A DNA stretch of 64,000 nucleotides from positions 414,885 through 478,884 of the forward strand of contig NZ_KZ984551.1 of assembly GCF_003574445.1 (NCBI RefSeq). Direction: 5' to 3'. Source of the DNA: Streptomyces sp. YIM 130001. GTDB lineage: Bacteria > Actinomycetota > Actinomycetes > Streptomycetales > Streptomycetaceae. Within the stretch, counting starts at the first letter, position 1; each line of letters opens with the position of its first letter. The notes under the pieces were generated by a model. That model worked only from the letters and a program-made list of their open reading frames with translations, did not search any database and was not told the origin of the DNA. A program made the translations under genes and the position numbers. Below, piece after piece: positions 52,191-60,408 of the stretch.

Positions 52191-53219
52191 TCAAATCCGC
52201 CCCGCCCTGCGCTCGGTGACGAGCAGCCACAGCAGATACGCACCGCCGAGCATCCCGGTCAGCACGCCGACGGGCAGCCGGTCCGCCCCGAACACCCACT
52301 GCGAGGCGAGATCGGCCGAGACCAGCAGGGCCGCTCCCATGAGCATCGCGGGCAGCAGATTCGGCCCTGTCGCGCGCGTGAGCCGCCGCGCCAACTGCGG
52401 TGCGGTGAGCGCGACGAAGGCGACGGGGCCGGCCGCTGCCGTGGCCGAGGCGGCCAGCAGGACGGCCGTCGCCATCGCGACGAGGCGCACGCGTTGGGCC
52501 CTGATACCGAGGGCGAACGCCACGTCGTCGCCCATCTCCAGCATCCGCAGGGGTCGCGTACAAGCCAGTGCCAGCGGTACGAGCACCGCGCACAGTCCGA
52601 GCAGTGGCCACACCTGGTCCCAGTCCCGGCCGACGAGCGAGCCGGTCATCCAGACCACCGCCCGGGCGGCGTCCACGATCTCAGCCTTGGTGAGCAGATA
52701 GGCGTTGGCCGCGGTGAGCATCGCGGCGATGCCGATCCCGACGAGGACGAGCCGGAAGCCGTGCACACCGCGACGCCAGGCCAGCGCATAGATCACGGTC
52801 CCGGTCAGCAGCCCGCCGGCCAGCGAACCGAGGGCGACCGCGTTCGCCGAGCCCTGGAACAGCACGATCACCGCGAGTGCGCCGGCCGTGGAGCCCTGCC
52901 CGAAGCCGATGATGTCGGGACTGCCGAGCGGATTGCGCGTGATCGACTGGAAGACGGCTCCGGACAGGCCGAGTGCCGCACCGGCCAGCAGGCCGACCAG
53001 TACCCGCGGCAGGCGCAGATCCTTCACGATGAACTCGTGCGCGGCCTCCCCCCTGCCGAGCAGCGTTCGCACCACGTCGGCGGCCGGTATGCGGAAGTCC
53101 CCCGTCCCGATCAGCAGGACGGCCACGGTGAGCGCTGCCGCGCCGAGCAGCACGCCCACGACGCAGGCACGCGGGTCCAGCCGCACGGAGAGGCCGCCGG
53201 CGGTACGCAGGGCCTTCAC
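52191..53219 (-). CDS. Iron-siderophore ABC permease, FecCD family (second)
   Basis: 342 aa. GTG 53219 overlaps the stop of the first permease (GTGA). About nine or ten helices. Family motifs are LRLPRVLVGLLAGAALGLSGAVFQSITRNPLGSPDIIGFGQG (residues 62-103) and LALGIRAQRVRLVAM-like (here FALGIRAQRVRLVAMATA), which face the ATPase, plus GPVAFVALTAPQLARRL and GADRLPVGVLTGMLGGAYLLWLL at the C-terminus. It forms half of the membrane channel, probably as a heterodimer with the adjacent FecCD paralogue. Confidence 0.92.
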   Translation of the reverse strand: MKALRTAGGLSVRLDPRACVVGVLLGAAALTVAVLLIGTGDFRIPAADVVRTLLGRGEAAHEFIVKDLRLPRVLVGLLAGAALGLSGAVFQSITRNPLGSPDIIGFGQGSTAGALAVIVLFQGSANAVALGSLAGGLLTGTVIYALAWRRGVHGFRLVLVGIGIAAMLTAANAYLLTKAEIVDAARAVVWMTGSLVGRDWDQVWPLLGLCAVLVPLALACTRPLRMLEMGDDVAFALGIRAQRVRLVAMATAVLLAASATAAAGPVAFVALTAPQLARRLTRATGPNLLPAMLMGAALLVSADLASQWVFGADRLPVGVLTGMLGGAYLLWLLVTERRAGRI

Positions 53220-54262
53220 AGCTGGGCCTGCCTTCTGCGCCGTACGAGGTGGATGAAGACGGGCCCGCCGAGCAGGGCGGTGACGATACCCACCTGCAGC
53301 TCGGCGGGGCGTGTGACCAGGCGCCCGATCACATCGGACCCGAGCAGCAGCACCGGCGCGAGCAGGGCGGAGTACGGCAGGATCCAGCGCTGGTCGGGCC
53401 CGGTGAGCGCGCGCACCGCGTGCGGCACCATCAGGCCGACGAACACGATCGGGCCGCACGCCGCGGTGGCCGACCCGCACAGCAAGGTGGCCGCGGCCAT
53501 GGCGAGAACGCGGGTGTGCTGCAGCCGTGCGCCGAGGGCCCGCGCGGTGTCGTCCCCGAGCGCGAGGGCGTTCAGCGGCCGGCCGAGCGCGAGGGCCAGC
53601 ACAAGGCCGGTGGCAAGGAACGGCAGCACCTGCCAGACGGTGGTCATGGAAGCGGAGGCGAGCGAACCCACCGACCAGAACCGCATCTTGTCGAGCGCCG
53701 CCGTGTCCATCAGCTGGACCGCGTGGATGTATCCGTACAGCGCCGCCGAGGCCGCCGTTCCAGCCAGGGCGAGGCGTACGGGTGTGGCGCTGCGCGTACC
53801 GCCCAGCACGTAGACGAGCACGGACACGGCCGCTGCACCCAGGAACGCGAACCACACGTACCCGGTCAGCGAGGTGACACCGAGGAAACTGATGGCGGAG
53901 ACGACCGCGGCAGCGGCACCGAGGTTGATGCCGAGCAGGCCGGGGTCGGCGAGCGGGTTGCGGGTGAGCGCCTGCAGGACCGCTCCGCACAGTCCGAGTG
54001 CGGCACCGACCAGCAGTCCGAGCACGGTCCGGGGCAACCGCAACTGGCGTACGACGACGTCCTCGTCGGTGCCGGTGGGGTGGATCAAGCCGTGCCACAC
54101 GGCGTCGAGCGACATGCTCTTGGCGCCGAGCGCGATGCTCGCGAGGGCGACGACGAGCAGCAGGCACCCCGCCAACGGCAGCCCGGCGGCACGCAGCGAC
54201 CGGCGTCGTACCGAGGCTTCGGGGGCGTCCGCTTGCTCCTGCGGAGGACTGTCGACCAGCAC
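53216..54262 (-). CDS. Iron-siderophore ABC permease, FecCD family (first)
   Basis: 348 aa from GTG 54262. The gene is leaderless: TAACCT inside the iron box ends about 6 nt before the start, and there is no ribosome binding site. Helices and motifs follow the FecCD pattern: VRQLRLPRTVLGLLVGAALGLCGAVLQALTRNPLADPGLLGINLGA (about 72-115) and ALGARLQHTRVLAMAAATLL, then GPIVFVGLMVPHAVRAL and LPVGIVTALLGGPVFIHLV-like (here LQVGIVTALLGGPVFIHLV). First of the operon, overlapping the second permease. Divergent from the substrate-binding genes. Confidence 0.92.
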   Translation of the reverse strand: MLVDSPPQEQADAPEASVRRRSLRAAGLPLAGCLLLVVALASIALGAKSMSLDAVWHGLIHPTGTDEDVVVRQLRLPRTVLGLLVGAALGLCGAVLQALTRNPLADPGLLGINLGAAAAVVSAISFLGVTSLTGYVWFAFLGAAAVSVLVYVLGGTRSATPVRLALAGTAASAALYGYIHAVQLMDTAALDKMRFWSVGSLASASMTTVWQVLPFLATGLVLALALGRPLNALALGDDTARALGARLQHTRVLAMAAATLLCGSATAACGPIVFVGLMVPHAVRALTGPDQRWILPYSALLAPVLLLGSDVIGRLVTRPAELQVGIVTALLGGPVFIHLVRRRRQAQL

Positions 54263-54266
54263 GAAG

Positions 54267-54285
54267 TTAGGTTAGCCTACCCTCT
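54267..54285. promoter_or_regulatory. Iron box (DmdR/IdeR operator) shared by two divergent leaderless genes
   Basis: TTAGGTTAGCCTACCCTCT agrees with the actinobacterial iron-box consensus TTAGGTTAGGCTAACCTAA at 15 of 19 positions. It occupies almost the entire 24-bp gap between GTG 54262 and ATG 54287. It overlaps the -10 sites of both promoters, so iron-loaded DmdR1/IdeR would shut both transcripts. Confidence 0.85.
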
Positions 54286-54286
54286 C

Positions 54287-55390
54287 ATGATTCCTCGACA
54301 GGGTGAGGGCGCCGACCGACCGCCGCCGGTCCCTGGTACCGGCAGCACCCGATCTGCCCCGATCTGCGTCTCCACCCCACGCTTGACTCGTCGCACCCTG
54401 TTCACCGCCGCCGGAGCGACCGGCGCGAGCGCGCTACTCGCCGCCTGCGGCACCTCCGGCGACACAGCACCGACAGGTGGCAGCAACTCCTGGTCGTTCA
54501 AGGACGATCGCGGCAAAACGGTGCGCAACGACGGCACCCCGAAGAACGTCGTCGCCTACATCGGAGCCGCCGCCGCCCTCCACGACCTGGGCGTCGAATG
54601 CAAGGGCGTCTTCGGTCCGACGACGCTCAAGAACGGCAAACCGGACATCCAGGCGGGCGACTTGGATGTCGACAAGGTGACGGTCATCGGCAACGCCTGG
54701 GGCGAGTTCAATGTCGAGAAATACGCATCTCTCCAACCCGACCTCCTGGTCACCACGATGAACGAGTCGCCCACGCTCTGGTACATCCCCGAGGAGTCGG
54801 CGAAGAAGGTCGAGTCGGTGGCCCCCAGCATCGGCATCCTCACCGCCAGGGGCTCACTCACCCGCGTCATCGACCGGTTCGCCGAACTCGCCGAATCCCT
54901 GGGCGCCGACCTGGAGTCGAAGCGCGTACAGGACGCCGAAGCTCGCTTCCGGAAGGCCTCCGCGTCGCTGCGCCGGGCCGCCCGCGAAGCCGCGTCCAGG
55001 GGCTCCGGACTGCGGGTGATGGCCGTGTCGGCACAGGAGGACCTGCTGCATGTCGGCGTCCCCGACGACTTCACCGACCTCCGCTACTACCAGGACCTCG
55101 ACGTCCGCTTCATCAAGCCGGACAACCCCGCCACCATCGGCTTCTTCGCCGAACTGAGCTGGGAGAACGCCGACAAGTACCAGGCGGACCTGATCCTCGT
55201 CGACCGGCGTACCGGCAACCTGCAGCCCGACGAGCTGAAGGCACGCAAGCCCACCTGGGCCAAGCTCCCTGCCGTACGCGCCGGGCAGACAGTCCCCTGG
55301 CAGAACGAGGCGCGGTTCAGCCACGCCGGCTACAGCCCCCTCGTCGAAAGCCTCACCGAAGCACTGCAGCAAGCGAAGAAGGTCACGTGA
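54287..55390 (+). CDS. Iron-siderophore ABC transporter, substrate-binding lipoprotein (first copy)
   Basis: 367 aa from ATG 54287, leaderless, with TAGCCT of the iron box 8 nt upstream. The N-terminus is long: about 30 residues precede the twin-arginine-like signal RLTRRTLFTAAGATGASALLAAC; the lipidated cysteine is in LLAAC (about residue 58). The mature protein is a two-lobe FhuD/BtuF-like fold: WSFKDDRGKTVRNDGTPKNVVAYIGA, then FGEN-like NVEKYASLQPDLLVTTM and WENADKYQADLILVDRR near the C-terminal lobe. It delivers ferric siderophore to the FecCD channel. The next gene is a near relative and overlaps by one base. It is convergent to nothing and divergent from the permeases. Confidence 0.92.
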   Translation: MIPRQGEGADRPPPVPGTGSTRSAPICVSTPRLTRRTLFTAAGATGASALLAACGTSGDTAPTGGSNSWSFKDDRGKTVRNDGTPKNVVAYIGAAAALHDLGVECKGVFGPTTLKNGKPDIQAGDLDVDKVTVIGNAWGEFNVEKYASLQPDLLVTTMNESPTLWYIPEESAKKVESVAPSIGILTARGSLTRVIDRFAELAESLGADLESKRVQDAEARFRKASASLRRAAREAASRGSGLRVMAVSAQEDLLHVGVPDDFTDLRYYQDLDVRFIKPDNPATIGFFAELSWENADKYQADLILVDRRTGNLQPDELKARKPTWAKLPAVRAGQTVPWQNEARFSHAGYSPLVESLTEALQQAKKVT

Positions 55391-56460
55391 TGCGCCACAG
55401 CACCAAGCCCTCGACCCCACTCGAGGCCGCCGGTTCCCCGAGTCGGGCCACGTCACGCCGCGGCCCGACCCGCCGCGGACTACTGACGGCGGGCGGCGCG
55501 TTGGGCCTCGGAGCGCTGCTCACGGCCTGCGGCGACGACAAGGCCTCCGGCGGCTCCGCGAAGTCCGGCTCATGGTCCTTCAAGGACGACCGGAAACGCA
55601 CGGTCAGGACGGACGGGACACCGAAGAACATCGTCGCGTTCGTCAGCACCGCAGCCGCCCTGCACGACTACGGCATCGAATGCACCGGCATCTTCGGACC
55701 CAGCCAGCCGATCGGCGGCAAGCCGAACCCCCAGGCAGGCAGTCTCGATGTCGACAAACTGACCAGCCTCGGCGAGACGTTCGGCCAGTTCAACCTCGAG
55801 AAGTACGCGTCCCTGAAGCCGGACGTGCTCATCAGCAACATGTTCCCGCCGCCCGACCTGTGGTCCGTACCCAAGGACTCCGTCAAGAAGATCGAGGCGA
55901 TAGCTCCGACCATCGGCATCGCCGGCGCCCATGTCTCGCTGCGGGAGCCACTCAAGCGGTACGAGGAACTCGCCGCATCGCTGGGCGCCGACCTCGGCAG
56001 TCGCCGTGTCACCGAAGCCAAGTCACGCTTCCGGCGCGCGGAGGAGACCCTGCGCAAGGCCGCGCGGGCCAACCGCGGCCTCAAGGTCCTCGCCATGACA
56101 GGCGAAGCGGACCAGATGTACGTGGCGGTACCGGACTCGTACTGCGACCTGCACTACTTCAAGGACCTCGGCATCGACCTCGTGGTGGGCAAGAAGTCCG
56201 ACGACTGGGGCTTCTGGGAGTTCCTCAGCTGGGAGAACGCCGACAAGTACCACGCCGACCTGATCATGATCGACAACCGCTCGCACGCACTGCCCCCCAA
56301 CGAACTGGCCAAGAAGCCCACTTGGGCGCGGCTGCCCGCGGTCAAGGCCGGACAGACCGTCCCCTGGGCCATGGAGGAGCGCTACAGCTACGCCGGCTTC
56401 GCCCCCGTACTCGAGCAACTGGCCGCCGCCATCGAGAAGGCCGAACGCCTCACCCCCTGA
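55390..56460 (+). CDS. Iron-siderophore ABC transporter, substrate-binding lipoprotein (second copy)
   Basis: 356 aa. ATG 55390 shares its A with the stop of the preceding gene (TGATG); GAAGG lies 7 nt upstream. A Tat-like lipoprotein signal is seen (PTRRGLLTAGGALGLGALLTAC). The mature part aligns with the first copy at most positions: WSFKDDRKRTVRTDGTPKNIVAFVST against WSFKDDRGKTVRNDGTPKNVVAYIGA, and ENADKYHADLIMIDNR against ENADKYQADLILVDRR. I estimate more than half identical overall by eye. Differences cluster around 75-100 and 225-255 (SDDWGFWEFLSW), which border the ligand cleft. Two copies with one permease pair suggest two siderophores. Confidence 0.92.
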   Translation: MRHSTKPSTPLEAAGSPSRATSRRGPTRRGLLTAGGALGLGALLTACGDDKASGGSAKSGSWSFKDDRKRTVRTDGTPKNIVAFVSTAAALHDYGIECTGIFGPSQPIGGKPNPQAGSLDVDKLTSLGETFGQFNLEKYASLKPDVLISNMFPPPDLWSVPKDSVKKIEAIAPTIGIAGAHVSLREPLKRYEELAASLGADLGSRRVTEAKSRFRRAEETLRKAARANRGLKVLAMTGEADQMYVAVPDSYCDLHYFKDLGIDLVVGKKSDDWGFWEFLSWENADKYHADLIMIDNRSHALPPNELAKKPTWARLPAVKAGQTVPWAMEERYSYAGFAPVLEQLAAAIEKAERLTP

Positions 56461-56543
56461 CACGCCCCACCCGTGCACCAACCGGACGGACGCCCAGCCG
56501 ACAACGAGCCCACGCTCTGGTCCACGCCCCAGCAGGAGCCGCT

Positions 56544-57371
56544 ATGACCGACGCACCGTTCCAGTTCTTCGACGTCCACGTCACCTGCGCCCGTCGCCTC
56601 ACCCCCGCGATGCACCGGGTGGACCTCGGCGGGAGCGACATCGGGCGCATGGCGTCCGCGGGCCGCGACCAGCGGATCAAGCTGTTCCTGCCGCACCCGG
56701 GCCAGGACGCGCCCGTGATGCCGGAGTTGACCGACGACTGGTACGCCGCCTGGCGCGCCCTCGATCCCGCGGTCCGCGGGATCATGCGGACGTACACGAT
56801 CCGCGACCTCAACGCGGCCACCCTCACCGTCGACTTCGCGCTGCACGGCACCGCCGCACCCGCGTCACGCTGGGCCACCCGAGCCCGGGCGGGCGATCGC
56901 ATCGGCGTCTTCGCCCCGGTCGACGCGGAGAACGCGGCCTACGACTTCCGCCCGCCCGAGGACACCGAGTGGCTGCTCCTCGCGGGCGACGAATCGGCAC
57001 TGCCCGCCATCGCCGCCATCCTCGAACACCTTCCCGCAGGGCTCCCCGTACGGGTCTGGATCGAACTCCGGGACGCCGCCGACCGCCAGCCCCTGCCGAC
57101 CCGCGCCGACGCCACCGTCACCTGGCTCACCGACGAACGAGCGACGAGCGGCCCGCCACCGTCCGACCGCACCGCGCAGGCCGTCCGCACGGCGCTCCTT
57201 CCCACCGGGACGCCGTACGCATGGATCGCCGGTGAGTCCTCCTCGGTGAAGAGCCTGCGCCGCCATCTCGTCTCGGAGCGCGGCATGGACCGCACCCGCA
57301 TCAAGTTCTCCGGCTACTGGCGGCGCGGAGCCTCCGAGGACCAGCTGCTGATCCAGGACGAGGCCGCGTGA
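56544..57371 (+). CDS. Siderophore-interacting protein (flavin ferric-siderophore reductase)
   Basis: 275 aa from ATG 56544 with AGGAG 5 nt upstream. The N-terminal FAD-binding domain has MHRVDLGGSDIGRMASAG and MRTYTIRDLNAATLTVDFALHG, where R-x-Y-T is the flavin-binding motif of the SIP family. The C-terminal NAD(P)H domain has WLLLAGDESALPAIAAIL and YAWIAGESSSVKSLRRHLV, with RTRIKFSGYWRRGASED closing it. It reduces Fe(III)-siderophore inside the cell and releases iron. It follows the two binding proteins in the same direction after an 83-bp gap and completes the uptake locus. No siderophore synthesis gene lies in the window. Confidence 0.93.
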   Translation: MTDAPFQFFDVHVTCARRLTPAMHRVDLGGSDIGRMASAGRDQRIKLFLPHPGQDAPVMPELTDDWYAAWRALDPAVRGIMRTYTIRDLNAATLTVDFALHGTAAPASRWATRARAGDRIGVFAPVDAENAAYDFRPPEDTEWLLLAGDESALPAIAAILEHLPAGLPVRVWIELRDAADRQPLPTRADATVTWLTDERATSGPPPSDRTAQAVRTALLPTGTPYAWIAGESSSVKSLRRHLVSERGMDRTRIKFSGYWRRGASEDQLLIQDEAA

Positions 57372-57422
57372 GGCTCGGCCCGCCGGCACTCCCGATGGTG
57401 AGGAGCCACTGAACGTCCCAGG

Positions 57423-57986
57423 TCAGGAGGCTTTGCGCTGGTTGGCATTGAAGCGCGCCTTCTTCTGACGGTTCCCGCACGTGTTCATGTCACACCATTT
57501 GCGCGTACGGCTCTGACTGGCGTCGAAGAAGGCGGCCCGGCAGGTCGGCGATGCGCACAGGGCCAGCTTCCCGTCCCGTTCACCGGCGATGACGCTGATC
57601 GCGTCGGCGGCGATCACACCGAGGGCATCCTCCACGCAGGAAGGCGAGCCGAGCCGCCATCGCCGCTCCCCCTCGGGCGTCAGGATCGCCGCTGCCCGGC
57701 CCTGAGCACTGCGGTCGTTGATGACGTGGACGGCAGGCCCGGGCAGAGCGTCCTGGGTCGCGGCCGCCGTGGCGGCGGCGTGAATCGACTCCCGCAGTTC
57801 CCGGGCGAGTTCGAGCTGGTCGGTGGTGCAGGAGTCCACGGCGAGGCCGTACACCTCCAGCCAGTCGACGAGACGCTCCGGCGTGGGGATGCGCTCCACG
57901 GCATCGCCATGTCGCTCCGAAAGCGTCCCCGTGAAACTGGTCGCCAGCACGGCACCGAGGCGGAATTCAGGGAACGCAGCAGACAT
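57423..57986 (-). CDS. CGNR zinc-finger regulator (ABATE domain)
   Basis: 187 aa from ATG 57986. The N-terminal ABATE stress-sensing-type domain spans 1-130 (LATSFTGTLSERHGDAVERIPTPERLVDWLEVYGL; VHVINDRSAQ). The C-terminal CGNR finger is CASPTCRAAFFDASQSRTRKWCDMNTCGNRQKKARF, with four cysteines and the CGNR tetrapeptide, which is presumed to bind DNA. It is divergent from an epoxide hydrolase gene; the 104 bp between contains two near-identical palindromes. I infer that it controls the pair. Such CGNR genes often lie next to the genes they regulate. Confidence 0.88.
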   Translation of the reverse strand: MSAAFPEFRLGAVLATSFTGTLSERHGDAVERIPTPERLVDWLEVYGLAVDSCTTDQLELARELRESIHAAATAAATQDALPGPAVHVINDRSAQGRAAAILTPEGERRWRLGSPSCVEDALGVIAADAISVIAGERDGKLALCASPTCRAAFFDASQSRTRKWCDMNTCGNRQKKARFNANQRKAS

Positions 57987-57988
57987 GG

Positions 57989-58005
57989 AACCAGCTTAGC
58001 CGGTT
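57989..58005. promoter_or_regulatory. Palindromic operator copy 1, CGNR / epoxide hydrolase
   Basis: AACCAGCTTAGCCGGTT is an almost perfect 17-bp palindrome (AACC-x-GCT-T-AGC-x-GGTT). It lies 3 bp upstream of the CGNR start codon. CTTAGCCGGTT is repeated exactly in copy 2. Confidence 0.7.
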
Positions 58006-58030
58006 GCAGCGTGAGGGGACACACTGTTAG

Positions 58031-58047
58031 AACCGTCTTAGCCGGTT
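58031..58047. promoter_or_regulatory. Palindromic operator copy 2, CGNR / epoxide hydrolase
   Basis: AACCGTCTTAGCCGGTT, the same palindrome with one more central mismatch, flanked as GAACC...GGTTC. It starts 42 bp after copy 1, four helical turns, so two bound proteins would sit on one face of the DNA. It lies 43 bp before the epoxide hydrolase start. Confidence 0.7.
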
Positions 58048-58090
58048 CACACCCCGCCGCAGCCGGCTCCGCGACGGCCAGGAGGTCCTC

Positions 58091-59263
58091 ATGCCCCGCC
58101 CGACCAGCGACGTCCAAGCATTCACATCCCATGCACCCGACGCCGACCTCGACGACCTGCGCGCACGCCTGGCCGCTGCGCGACTGCCGGAGCCCGAGAC
58201 GGTCCCTCGCTCGGCGCCCGGCCCGCACCGTTGGGATCAAGGCGTCCCGCTCGCCGACCTCGTCGACGTCGTGAACTACTGGCGCACCGGTTACAACTGG
58301 CGGTCGTTCGAGGAGCGGCTCGACCGCATCGGCCAGTTCCGTACGACCATCGACGATCTGGGAATCCACTTCCTGCACCGCCGGTCCCCGCGCCCGGGCG
58401 CCACTCCGCTCCTCCTGACGCACGGCTGGCCGGACAGCATCGTCCGGTTCATCGACGTGGTGGACGAGCTGGCAGACCCGAAAGACGCAGACGCACCGGC
58501 CTTCCACGTCGTCGTCCCGTCACTGCCTGGTTTCGGATACAGCGACAAACCGGCCACCGGCGGTTGGGGCATCGAGAAGATCGCGGCCGCGTGGGTGGAA
58601 CTGATGGGACGGCTCGGCTACAACGAGTTCGCGGCCCACGGCGGCGACTGGGGAGGTGCGATCACCACGGTCATCGGCGGCCGGTTCCCGGCGCACGTTC
58701 TCGGCATCCACTCCACGTTCGCGCAGGCGCCGCCCGGTCTGACGACGGACGGGCTCACAGCGGTCGAGCGCGAGTGGGCCGATGACACCCACGCCTTCTG
58801 GAAACACCGCGCGGCGTACGCGAAGCAGCAAGCGACCCGACCGCAGACCATCGGCTACTCGCTCGTCGACTCGCCGACCGGGCTTCTCGCCTGGATCCTG
58901 GACAAGTTCGCCGAGTGGTCGGACACCGAGGACAGCCCGTTCGAGAAGATCTCCATGGACCGAGTTCTCGACGACGTCACCCTGTACTGGCTGACGAGGA
59001 CCGGGGCATCGGCGGCCCGCATCTACTACGAGAGCCACAACGCGCTCGACCCCGAGCTCCGGGTCGACGTCCCGTCCGCCATCACGATGTACCCCCGCGA
59101 CGTCGAAAAGAGTCCGCGACCCTGGGCACAGCAGCGGTACCGGCGGATCGTCCGATGGAGGTCGCCCGAATTCGGGGGCCATTTCCCGTCGCTGGAGGTC
59201 CCCGAGTATTTCGTCAAAGATCTGCAGGAGGGTCTCGCGGCCGTACTGGCCGCCGATCGGTGA
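58091..59263 (+). CDS. Epoxide hydrolase (EHN domain, alpha/beta hydrolase)
   Basis: 390 aa from ATG 58091 with GGAGG 5 nt upstream. The EH N-terminal domain covers 1-110 (FTSHAPDADLDDLRARLAAARLPEPE, VNYWRTGYNWRSFEERLDRIGQF). The hydrolase domain has the oxyanion motif HGWPDSIV and the nucleophile aspartate in AAHGGDWGGAITTVI. The general-base histidine is expected at GGHFPSLEVPEYFVKDL near the C-terminus. It would open epoxides to diols; family members act on juvenile-hormone-like or xenobiotic epoxides. It is the probable target of the divergent CGNR regulator. Confidence 0.92.
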   Translation: MPRPTSDVQAFTSHAPDADLDDLRARLAAARLPEPETVPRSAPGPHRWDQGVPLADLVDVVNYWRTGYNWRSFEERLDRIGQFRTTIDDLGIHFLHRRSPRPGATPLLLTHGWPDSIVRFIDVVDELADPKDADAPAFHVVVPSLPGFGYSDKPATGGWGIEKIAAAWVELMGRLGYNEFAAHGGDWGGAITTVIGGRFPAHVLGIHSTFAQAPPGLTTDGLTAVEREWADDTHAFWKHRAAYAKQQATRPQTIGYSLVDSPTGLLAWILDKFAEWSDTEDSPFEKISMDRVLDDVTLYWLTRTGASAARIYYESHNALDPELRVDVPSAITMYPRDVEKSPRPWAQQRYRRIVRWRSPEFGGHFPSLEVPEYFVKDLQEGLAAVLAADR

Positions 59264-59311
59264 ACGCGGCCGGGCGCCGGCACTCGACCGCCGCCCCGCG
59301 CGTTCCGGACC

Positions 59312-60337
59312 TCACAGTCCCAGCCGAGCCAGCACCTTGCCCGCGTCGAGCCGGGACGCCCCGTCGCCCGCCTCGGTCCATGCCGCGGCGCACAGCGCGC
59401 GCAGTCCGTCGAGGGGCGCACCCTCGCCGGTGAGTTCCAGCGCCCCGGCAGCCCGCGCGGTCCAGCCGCCACAGCGGTGGCCGCCGTCCTCGGCCACGAC
59501 TTCCGGCTGCCCGGTCAACAGACCGCGCAGATCGGCGTCCACGTACGTCGGACGGTGCTCGGGCGGAGCGGCGAGCAGGGCCGCGCCGTCCGTCACTCCC
59601 GTCAGGACCAGGAGCGAGTCCACCTCACCGTTGAACGCCCCCTCGATGTCCGTGTCGAGCCTGTCCCCCACGACCAGCGGCCGCCGTGCACCGGTCCGCA
59701 GAATCGTCTCGCGGTGCATCGGCGGCAACGGCTTGCCCGCCACCTGCGGATCGGCCCCGGTCGCGATCCGGACCACTTCCACCGCCGCGCCGTTGCCCGG
59801 CGCGATGCCCCGGCCGCTGGGGATCGTCAGGTCGGTGTTCGACGCGTACCAGGGCACACCCCGCGACACCGCGTAGCAGGCCTCGGCGAACCGGCCCCAC
59901 GCCAACTCCGGCCCGCCGTAACCCTGTACGACCGCCGCCGGATCATCGTCCGCGGACTCCACCGGCTCGAGCCCACGCTCACGCAGCGCGAGCCGCAGCC
60001 CCTCGCCGCCGACGACCAGGATCCGCGAGCCTGCCGGCACCTGCTCCGAGATCAGCCGGGCCACGGCCTGCGCCGAGGTGATCACCTCGGCAGGCCCGGT
60101 CGGCACTCCGAGGTCCGTCAGATGTTCGGCCACCGCATCCGGCGGCCGCAGCGCGTTGTTGGTCACGTACGCCAGGTGCATGCCCTGTTCACGCGCTTCG
60201 AGCAGCGAAGGCACCGCATGCGCGACGGCCTCGCCTCCGGCGTACACCACCCCGTCGAGATCGAGCAGCGCGGTGTCGTAGGCCTCGTTCAGCCTCTGCT
60301 CGCTGGCGGCCGGGCTCGTCCTGACGGTGTCGCTCAT
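59312..60337 (-). CDS. HAD-superfamily phosphatase, NagD-like (class IIA)
   Basis: 341 aa from ATG 60337 with AGGAG 9 nt upstream. HAD motif I is DLDGVVY (Asp26, Asp28); motif II is TNN in YVTNNALRPP; the C2-type cap has GYGGPELAWGRFAEACYAVSRG and ASNTDLTIPSGRGIAPGNGA; motif III is the lysine in VAGKPLPPM; motif IV is VVGDRLDTDIEGA. The family dephosphorylates small phosphates such as p-nitrophenyl phosphate, phosphoglycolate or nucleotides. The last 70 residues form a mostly helical extension. Divergent from the DUF1015 gene with 71 bp between. Confidence 0.92.
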   Translation of the reverse strand: MSDTVRTSPAASEQRLNEAYDTALLDLDGVVYAGGEAVAHAVPSLLEAREQGMHLAYVTNNALRPPDAVAEHLTDLGVPTGPAEVITSAQAVARLISEQVPAGSRILVVGGEGLRLALRERGLEPVESADDDPAAVVQGYGGPELAWGRFAEACYAVSRGVPWYASNTDLTIPSGRGIAPGNGAAVEVVRIATGADPQVAGKPLPPMHRETILRTGARRPLVVGDRLDTDIEGAFNGEVDSLLVLTGVTDGAALLAAPPEHRPTYVDADLRGLLTGQPEVVAEDGGHRCGGWTARAAGALELTGEGAPLDGLRALCAAAWTEAGDGASRLDAGKVLARLGL

Positions 60338-60396
60338 CGCGTGTCGCTCCTAGTTGGCTGTCGCTGCCCAGATCATCTCGTACTCCCGCCCCCGCA

Positions 60397-60402
60397 TACG
60401 AT
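60397..60402 (+). promoter_or_regulatory. -10 box of a leaderless promoter (DUF1015 gene)
   Basis: TACGAT ends 6 nt before the ATG at 60409, with no ribosome binding site between. Confidence 0.4.
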
Positions 60403-60408
60403 GCAGTC

